Assembly (NCBI RefSeq): GCF_038900095.1
Contig: NZ_JBBMQQ010000002.1
Location: 248,001 to 312,000, forward strand
Reading direction: 5' to 3'
Source: Hoeflea sp038900095
Lineage (GTDB): Bacteria > Pseudomonadota > Alphaproteobacteria > Rhizobiales > Rhizobiaceae
Length of the DNA: 64,000 nt
Part shown: one piece after another, positions 58,065-64,000 of the stretch
Position numbering within the stretch: position 1 is the first letter of the stretch
Layout of the letters: every line of letters starts with the position of its first letter
Program-made: the position numbers and the translations under genes
Notes under the pieces: model-generated
Databases searched by the model: none
Told to the model about the DNA's origin: nothing
Seen by the model: only the letters and a program-made list of their open reading frames with translations

Positions 58065-58865
58065 CTAGGAGCGGTCGCGGCTTGAGATGAACTGCGCAAT
58101 GCGTTCGGCATTGTCGCGGGCAATGGCGCCGTCTTCATTGATGGTGTTGTTTTCAAAGCCGATGCGGACTTTTCCGCCCATCTGTCCGGCGGCCCTGAGA
58201 CAAGCGGTTTCACTCTGCCCGAAGGCACAGACTGCCCAGTCGGGTTTCGCCTTCAGTTGCGGCAACATTTGCAGAAAGCCTGCGATGGCATCCGGTTGGC
58301 TCGGCACTCCCTGCCCGTAGCGGCCAAGGACGAACAGCATCCTGAGGCGCGTGTCCGGAATGCTTCCCTGATTGGACAGCTTTATCAGGTTGCCGAGGTC
58401 ATCCGGGGAATAGAGAATATGCTGGACTGCCACCTCACTCTCATTGCACCACTTGTAGAAACCTTCGACCTGGCTGGTCCATCCCTGCGCGGTCATTTCC
58501 GCCAGCGAGACCGAAACCGAACGGGGATGGACGGATCTGACAAGGCGGATCTGTTCGTCAGGCGTGTAGCGGCCAACGGCTTCGGTGGTGATCTGATGCT
58601 GTATCCCTGGAACCACCTGGGCAAGCTCGGCCAGCAGCTCCTTGTAAAGACCGGCATCGAGCGTGTGGTCGCCGTTCTCGTCGCGCACATGCGCATGGAT
58701 CCCGTCCGCGCCGGCCTCGGCACAGGCCAGGGCCGTTGAGACAATTTCGGGAATGGTTTGCGGGATGGCCGGATGGTCAGCCTTTTTCAGCCGCGCGCCG
58801 TTCGGTGCAACCATGAGGGCCGGCAATGCTGCCTGCGGGGTCTGGATTTTGATTGTTTTTGTCAT
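58065..58865 (-). CDS. BKACE family protein (3-keto-5-aminohexanoate cleavage enzyme-like)
   Basis: This 266-residue protein belongs to the beta-keto acid cleavage enzymes. The zinc ligands His57 and His59 (GADGIHAHVRDENGDHTLD) and the acid in GKVRIGFENN are present, along with QITTEAVGRYTPDEQIRLV. Members cleave a beta-keto acid with acetyl-CoA. The upstream GTG 58895 is possible, but ATG 58865 begins at the usual N-terminus. It is divergent from the TRAP-transporter operon by 298 bp, where I see no gene. The keto-acid substrate is unknown. Confidence 0.88.
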   Translation of the reverse strand: MTKTIKIQTPQAALPALMVAPNGARLKKADHPAIPQTIPEIVSTALACAEAGADGIHAHVRDENGDHTLDAGLYKELLAELAQVVPGIQHQITTEAVGRYTPDEQIRLVRSVHPRSVSVSLAEMTAQGWTSQVEGFYKWCNESEVAVQHILYSPDDLGNLIKLSNQGSIPDTRLRMLFVLGRYGQGVPSQPDAIAGFLQMLPQLKAKPDWAVCAFGQSETACLRAAGQMGGKVRIGFENNTINEDGAIARDNAERIAQFISSRDRS

Positions 58866-59163
58866 CTGGCGGGCAATCCCCAAGCACTGGTGCACTTTTG
58901 ACCATCATTCCAAATTGTGGTGTTTTATTCAACGCGCTTGCCAGTATGGACGATCTCGTTCCCGAGGCCACATGACGCCGCTTTCCTGTGGATATTTCGG
59001 CAACAAAATCCGGATTTTTCCGGCGCTGGCCATCGATATGGCGCCTCTCCATCGGGAACCCGGTATATTAGAGGTGGCTCTGGAAGCATAAAGGATTAAT
59101 ACTGCCCTTGCCGCTGAAGGCTGAAGGGCGGCAACTGCATCAAGTTTACAAAGGAGAAGAAAC

Positions 59164-60123
59164 ATGAAGCATGTCAGGAATCTTATAGTCGCGGGAGCGA
59201 TGGCGTTGGCTGTTTCGCCTTCGGCAGCCGAAGACAAGTTCATCACCATTGGTACCGGCGGCCAGACCGGTGTCTATTACGTGGTTGGACAGTCGATTTG
59301 CCGCCTGGTCAATCGCGGCACTGCCGACCACAATCTCAAGTGCACAGCCCCGTCGACCGGCGGCTCGATCGCCAATATCAATGCGATTGCTGCCGGCGAC
59401 ATGGACATGGGCGTGGCCCAGTCCGACTGGCAGTATCATGCCTATAACGGCACTTCGAAGTTCGAAGGCAACAAGGTCGAAAAGCTCCGGGCAGTGTTTT
59501 CGGTTCACGGCGAGCCGTTCACTGTGATTGCCCGCGCCGATGCCGGGATTTCCAGTTTCGACGATCTCAAGGGCAAGCGGGTCAATGTTGGCAACCCGGG
59601 GTCCGGGCAGCTTGCAACCATGGAAGTCGTGCTGGGAGCCAAGGGCTGGACCATGGACGATTTCTCGCTGGCGTCAGAACTGAAGCCGGCAGAGCAGGCC
59701 GCTGCACTTGGCGACAACAAGGTGGATGCGATCATCTACACGGTCGGCCATCCGAACGGCTCGATTCAGGAAGCAACATCGACCGTCGAAGCCAAGCTGG
59801 TGCCGGTCACCGGTGAAGCCATCGACAAGCTGGTCGCCGACAACGCCTTCTATGCCAAGGCGACAATTCCGGGCGGGATGTATCCCGGCACTCCGGACGA
59901 TGTCGAAACTTTCGGCGTGAAGGCCACCTTTGTCACCTCCGCAGATGTTGATGATGATGTGGTCTACCAGGTGGTCAAGGCCGTGTTTGACAACTTTGAC
60001 CGCTTCAAGGGCCTGCACCCGGCGTTCGCCAACCTCAAGGAAGAGGACATGATCTCCGGCGGCCTGTCCGCTCCGCTGCATCCCGGTGCTGTAAAGTACT
60101 ACAAGGAACGCGGCTGGATGTAA
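59164..60123 (+). CDS. TAXI family TRAP transporter solute-binding protein
   Basis: This 319-residue periplasmic protein has a signal peptide (MKHVRNLIVAGAMALAVSPSAAE) and the TAXI signature (FITIGTGGQTGVYYVVGQSICRLVN; GSIANINAIAAGDMDMGVAQSD). These proteins bind small dicarboxylates or amino acids for sodium-driven TRAP importers. A GGAGAAG ribosome-binding site precedes the start. It opens the operon; a hairpin separates it from the membrane gene. Confidence 0.93.
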   Translation: MKHVRNLIVAGAMALAVSPSAAEDKFITIGTGGQTGVYYVVGQSICRLVNRGTADHNLKCTAPSTGGSIANINAIAAGDMDMGVAQSDWQYHAYNGTSKFEGNKVEKLRAVFSVHGEPFTVIARADAGISSFDDLKGKRVNVGNPGSGQLATMEVVLGAKGWTMDDFSLASELKPAEQAAALGDNKVDAIIYTVGHPNGSIQEATSTVEAKLVPVTGEAIDKLVADNAFYAKATIPGGMYPGTPDDVETFGVKATFVTSADVDDDVVYQVVKAVFDNFDRFKGLHPAFANLKEEDMISGGLSAPLHPGAVKYYKERGWM

Positions 60124-60162
60124 TCGGCCCTGCTGGCCCAACTGGGCTAGCCACCTGAATTC

Positions 60163-60194
60163 GCAAGGACGCAGGCGCAATCCTGCGCCCTTGC
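60163..60194 (+). promoter_or_regulatory. Hairpin after the TAXI gene (no T-tract)
   Basis: GCAAGG and CGCAGG (60163-60168 and 60170-60175) pair perfectly with CCTGCG and CCTTGC (60182-60187 and 60189-60194), with a single A/C mismatch and a six-base loop. No T-tract follows. It is the third SBP-associated hairpin in the window. Confidence 0.65.
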
Positions 60195-60258
60195 TGAAAG
60201 CTCAATGTTCAGATCTGGACAGGTGACCGACCCGGAACCGGGCGGCGAGGGGGACTTC

Positions 60259-63012
60259 ATGACGGACAAAAACAACACGCAGACCGCTGGGGATGCAGCA
60301 AAGAACGAATTGTCTCAATCGGAACTCGATGCGCTCGTCGCATCGTCTGATACCGGTGTTCGAGGGACAACCGGCGCCGTCGGCAAGTTCATTATGCTGG
60401 TTGCCCTGTTCTGGTCGCTGTTTCAGCTCTGGTTTGCATCTCCCATCCCGTTCGTGATCGGATTTGGCGTCTTCAATGACACCGAAGCCCGCTCGATTCA
60501 TCTGGCCTTTGCCATTTTTCTCGCCTTTGCAGCGTTTCCGGCAGACCGGACCAAGTTTCAACTCGGGCTCGGAATGGCGGTGCCGCTGATCCTTGCAGCC
60601 CTGTTCATGATGTCGTCGAAAGATGGCACAGCGGTGTGGTGGATCCCGCTGGTGGCGCTGGCGATCTCCGGCGCGGTGTATCTCGGTTCCTACCGGGACC
60701 GGATTCCGCCCTGGGAATGGGCGATGGCCGTTATCGGCGCCATGGCCGCACTTTACCTCTTCTTCTTCTATCGTGACATCTCAAGCCGCGTGGGCGCCCC
60801 GATCACCCAGGATTTCGTGGTCGCGGTGATAGGCATCCTGCTGCTGCTGGAAGCAACCCGCCGATCACTGGGCGCGGCGCTGATGATCGTGGCCTCGGTG
60901 TTCCTGGCCTATACGGTGCTAGGGCCCTACATGCCCGACATCATTGCCCACAAGGGCAACAACCTGTCGGAAATCGTCAACCACCAGTGGATCACCACGG
61001 AAGGTGTCTTCGGCATCGCGCTGGGCGTTTCGACCTCGTTCGTGTTCCTGTTCGTGCTGTTCGGCTCGTTGCTCGACCGCGCCGGCGCCGGCAACTATTT
61101 CATCCAGGTGGCCTTCAGCCTGATGGGCCACATGCGCGGCGGACCGGCAAAGGCTGCCGTCGTGTCCTCGGCGATGACCGGACTGATTTCAGGCTCGTCG
61201 ATCGCCAACGTGGTGACCACGGGCACATTCACGATCCCGCTGATGAAGAAGGTCGGGTTTTCGGCCGAGAAGGCGGGCGCGGTCGAGGTTGCCTCATCCG
61301 TCAACGGGCAGATCATGCCGCCGGTGATGGGGGCTGCCGCCTTCCTGATGGTCGAGTATGTCGGGATTCCCTACTTCGACGTGGTCAAGCATGCATTTCT
61401 TCCCGCCGTGATTTCCTACATCGCGCTGGTCTACATCGTGCATCTTGAAGCCATGAAGGCGGGCATGGAGGGGTTGCCTCGCGCCTATACACCCAAGCCC
61501 ATCGTGCAGCGGCTGATCGGCATTGCCTTTACCATCGCGGCCATCTGTGCGGTCTCGTTTGCCGTCTATTACGGCATGGGCTGGCTGCGCCCGGCATTCC
61601 CGGTCATGGCCCCCTATATCGTCTTCGTGCTGATTTCAGCGGCCTATGTCGCCCTGGTGCGTGTTGCCTCCAGGGAAGAGCCGCTTGAGCTGGATGACCC
61701 GAATGCGGCGGTGACCAAGCTGCCACTGCCCGGACCGACGGTACGCTCGGGCCTGCATTACATTCTTCCTGTCGTCGTGCTGGTCTGGGCACTGATGGTG
61801 GATCGCCTGTCTCCCGGTCTGTCCGCATTCTGGGCAACCTCCTACATGATTTTCATTCTGCTGACCCAACGGCCGCTGATGGCGTTTTTCCGTGGCAACA
61901 GCCAAATCGGAACCGCCGTGCGCCAGGGCTGGAAAGACCTGATCGACGGTCTGGTGGTCGGCGCCCGCAACATGATCGGCATCGGCATTGCCACCGCGAC
62001 GGCGGGCATCATTGTCGGAACGGTCAGCCAGACCGGTGTCGGGTCCTCGCTTGCAGACGTCGTCGAGGTTCTCTCGGGCGGCAATATCATGGCGATCCTT
62101 TTCCTCACCGCGATCCTGTCGCTGATCCTGGGGATGGGCCTGCCGACAACGGCGAACTACATCGTGGTCTCGGCATTGCTGGCGCCGGTGATCGTCACGC
62201 TCGGGCAGCAGAACGGTCTCTTGGTTCCGTTGATCGCGGTGCATCTGTTCGTGTTCTATTTCGGCATCATGGCTGACGTGACCCCTCCGGTCGGCCTGGC
62301 GAGTTTTGCCGCTGCGGCGGTGTCGGGCGGCGATCCGATCAAGACCGGTGTGATTGCGTTCTTCTACAGCCTTCGCACCGCTGCCTTGCCGTTCCTGTTC
62401 ATCTTCAACACCGAGTTGCTGCTGATCAATGTCACCTGGCTGCAGGGCATATTCGTCTTCTGTATAGCCACGGTGGCGATGCTGTTGTTCGCCGCGGCGA
62501 CGCAAGGATGGTTCCTGGTCCGCAACCGCATGTATGAATCCGCGCTTCTGCTGCTGGTGGCCTTCACCCTGTTCAGGCCCGGATTCTTCATGGACATGAT
62601 CTTCCCTCCATACCTGGAAACGGATCCGGCTGAGATCACCGAAGCTGCCGCAGACACAGCAAGTGGGGACTCGCTCAGGGTCCGGGTTGCCGGCGTCAAT
62701 GATCTTGGCGATCCGATCGAGTTCGTTGCTCTGCTGCCGATCGGAGAAGGTGCCACGGGCGAAGAAAAACTCTCCGCCGCGGGGCTTAGCTTCCGCCAGG
62801 ACGGCGACAAGATGATGATCGATGATGTGGCGTTCGGGTCAGCTGCTTCGTCTGCCGGCCTCGACTGGGACCAGCAGGTGTTGCGTGTTCTCAAGCCTGT
62901 CGACGTGCCGAGCAAGTACTGGATGTTCATTCCGGCCCTGTTGCTCCTGGCCATGGTGGTGATGATGCAGCGGCGCCGGTCGCCGGGCGTTGTTTCAACC
63001 GCAGCTGCATAA
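60259..63012 (+). CDS. TRAP transporter permease, 4TM-12TM fusion
   Basis: This 917-residue protein fuses the small (DctQ-like) and large (DctM-like) membrane subunits. The DctM part contains FGIALGVSTSFVFLFVLFGSLLDRAGAGNYF, GGPAKAAVVSSAMTGLISGSSIANV and ILSLILGMGLPTTANYIVVSAL. The C-terminus (about 800-917) is a soluble segment of the DUF3394 type with a PDZ-like turn, ending in one helix. The frame opens at 60205, but ATG 60259 has GAGGGGG just upstream. It moves the solute captured by the TAXI protein. Confidence 0.93.
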   Translation: MTDKNNTQTAGDAAKNELSQSELDALVASSDTGVRGTTGAVGKFIMLVALFWSLFQLWFASPIPFVIGFGVFNDTEARSIHLAFAIFLAFAAFPADRTKFQLGLGMAVPLILAALFMMSSKDGTAVWWIPLVALAISGAVYLGSYRDRIPPWEWAMAVIGAMAALYLFFFYRDISSRVGAPITQDFVVAVIGILLLLEATRRSLGAALMIVASVFLAYTVLGPYMPDIIAHKGNNLSEIVNHQWITTEGVFGIALGVSTSFVFLFVLFGSLLDRAGAGNYFIQVAFSLMGHMRGGPAKAAVVSSAMTGLISGSSIANVVTTGTFTIPLMKKVGFSAEKAGAVEVASSVNGQIMPPVMGAAAFLMVEYVGIPYFDVVKHAFLPAVISYIALVYIVHLEAMKAGMEGLPRAYTPKPIVQRLIGIAFTIAAICAVSFAVYYGMGWLRPAFPVMAPYIVFVLISAAYVALVRVASREEPLELDDPNAAVTKLPLPGPTVRSGLHYILPVVVLVWALMVDRLSPGLSAFWATSYMIFILLTQRPLMAFFRGNSQIGTAVRQGWKDLIDGLVVGARNMIGIGIATATAGIIVGTVSQTGVGSSLADVVEVLSGGNIMAILFLTAILSLILGMGLPTTANYIVVSALLAPVIVTLGQQNGLLVPLIAVHLFVFYFGIMADVTPPVGLASFAAAAVSGGDPIKTGVIAFFYSLRTAALPFLFIFNTELLLINVTWLQGIFVFCIATVAMLLFAAATQGWFLVRNRMYESALLLLVAFTLFRPGFFMDMIFPPYLETDPAEITEAAADTASGDSLRVRVAGVNDLGDPIEFVALLPIGEGATGEEKLSAAGLSFRQDGDKMMIDDVAFGSAASSAGLDWDQQVLRVLKPVDVPSKYWMFIPALLLLAMVVMMQRRRSPGVVSTAAA

Positions 63013-63032
63013 CCCGAACGAGGAGAAACGCC

Positions 63033-63464
63033 ATGTACAAGACCATCCTTGTCACCATCGACCTGACACACAAACCATCATGGGAAATGGCGCTGCCTGA
63101 AGCCGCGGCACTGGCAAAGGCCAGTGGCGGGGTGCTGCACGTGTTGTCGGTGGTGCCGAAAGTCCGGTCGCCGCTGGTTGCCGGGTATCTGCCGCCCGGC
63201 TTCGAAACCCACGCACTCGAGGACGCCAGCTCACAGCTCAGCAAGATTGCCAAAGACAACATCGACCCTTCGATCGAGAGCCATGTCCATCTGGCGCATG
63301 GCGTTGTGCATGAGGAGGTCTTGAAGGCCATCGTGACGGTCAAGGCCGATCTCGTGGTCATGGCCAGCCATTCTCCGGACCGGGTCCGTGAATTCCTCGT
63401 GGGGTCGCAAGCCGACCGGGTGGTGCGGCGTTCACCCGTTTCGGTTCTGGTTGTCAGGAAATAG
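63033..63464 (+). CDS. Universal stress protein UspA family
   Basis: This 143-residue cytoplasmic protein has the Usp ATP-binding pattern (TILVTIDLTHKPSWEMALPEA near the N-terminus; VMASHSPDRVREFLVGSQADRVVRRSPVSVLVVR at the end). It begins 20 bp after the TRAP permease stop and completes the operon. Usp genes beside TRAP transporters are frequent and may regulate the transporter. GAGGAG lies upstream. Confidence 0.92.
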   Translation: MYKTILVTIDLTHKPSWEMALPEAAALAKASGGVLHVLSVVPKVRSPLVAGYLPPGFETHALEDASSQLSKIAKDNIDPSIESHVHLAHGVVHEEVLKAIVTVKADLVVMASHSPDRVREFLVGSQADRVVRRSPVSVLVVRK

Positions 63465-63654
63465 CAAGGTCGGGGCCTGGTCCGCTATCGCGCGGACCTT
63501 GATCTGGAAACGGTCCATGCGAGCAGCCTCACTTGATTGGCCCCACTTGAAAGCTGGTGCATGACCGGCTTTTGGGCGCCTGGCCATTCGATATCCATAA
63601 TTTCGTCGAGGATCAGCGGATGATCCATATACCGGTCCAAGGAGCCCGCGTGAC

Positions 63655-64000
63655 ATGAGCCATGTCTTTTCCCGCCATACGAAAATTCACCCACCCGTCG
63701 TGGCCTCGGGGCAGGGCTGCTACCTGTTTGACCAGAGCGGCAAGCAATATCTCGATGGATCAGGCGGTGCTGCCGTGTCCTGCCTGGGCCACGGTGACGC
63801 GGATGTCATCGCCGCCGTCAAGGCGCAGCTCGACAAGATCGCTTTCGCCCATACCGGCTTTTTTACCTCCGAACCGGCAGAGGCTCTGGCTGACCTGTTG
63901 ATCTCCAAGGCACCCGAAGGCATCGAGCGGGTCTATCTCGTCTCCGGCGGGTCCGAGGCGACGGAAGCTGCGATCAAGCTCGCGCGGCAATATTTCGTGG
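63655..64000 (+). CDS. Class III aminotransferase (3' part outside window)
   Basis: About 115 N-terminal residues are visible. The features of PLP-dependent class III transaminases are clear: QYLDGSGGAAVSCLGHGDADVIAAV near residue 32 and VSGGSEATEAAIKLARQYFV at the edge, which binds the PLP phosphate. GGAG lies 10 bases before ATG 63655. The frame stays open to the window end. The substrate cannot be told; omega-amino acid or diamine transaminases have this N-terminus. No gene is seen between 63465 and 63654. Confidence 0.9.
   Translation, partial: MSHVFSRHTKIHPPVVASGQGCYLFDQSGKQYLDGSGGAAVSCLGHGDADVIAAVKAQLDKIAFAHTGFFTSEPAEALADLLISKAPEGIERVYLVSGGSEATEAAIKLARQYFV

Overview
This window is chromosomal DNA from a Hyphomicrobiales (Rhizobiales) alphaproteobacterium, most likely near Hoeflea or Phyllobacteriaceae; the genus is an inference. 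Support comes from the high GC content, the 16S-tRNA-Ile-tRNA-Ala-23S-5S-tRNA-fMet rRNA operon, an extra processed-type helix near the 5' end of 23S, the core order lysC-ptsP-prfA-prmC-DUF4167-clpB, a ROSE RNA thermometer before an hsp20 gene, and many ABC/TRAP uptake systems.

Region 1 (1-16.4 kb) is housekeeping: a partial methyltransferase, comF, grxC, a nitrilase-family amidase, DUF1178 and DUF3291 proteins, ubiG, lysC behind an attenuator-like leader, ptsP, prfA, prmC, a DUF4167 protein, clpB, a YjbR-like protein and a membrane-anchored M23 peptidase. Region 2 (16.6-23.3 kb) is a complete rRNA operon with a clear promoter and RNase III processing stems, ending in tRNA-fMet flanked by partial copies of itself.

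Region 3 (23.4-30 kb) holds a glycosyltransferase/amylo-alpha-1,6-glucosidase pair and a compact stress cassette: ROSE thermometer, two Hsp20 proteins, a stand-alone NDUFS4-like protein, a second RNA polymerase omega-like protein and an SPW-repeat membrane protein. Region 4 (30.1-40.3 kb) is a catabolic locus: lactonase, RidA, IclR regulator, DoeB-like deacylase, EutB-like PLP dehydratase, amidohydrolase and a ribose-type ABC importer whose usual double ATPase is split into two genes.

Region 5 (40.7-50 kb) is a TetR regulon. A rightward operon encodes a branched-chain-type ABC importer plus an alpha/beta hydrolase. A convergent leftward operon encodes TetR, an enoyl-CoA hydratase/isomerase-family protein, an acyl-CoA synthetase and two small MaoC-fold proteins. 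The same 24-bp palindromic operator (23/24 identical) lies at both promoters, so uptake and CoA-dependent breakdown of one carboxylic acid are probably co-regulated. The substrate is unknown.

Region 6 (50-64 kb) has a two-component system facing an EF-hand protein, cytochrome b561 and an RND efflux pair, then a BKACE-family enzyme, a TAXI-type TRAP transporter with a universal stress protein, and the start of a class III aminotransferase. I saw no insertion sequence, prophage or CRISPR array. The most novel-looking parts are the Hsp20/omega/NDUFS4 cassette, the TetR two-operon regulon with its unequal MaoC pair, and a recurring hairpin after each solute-binding-protein gene.
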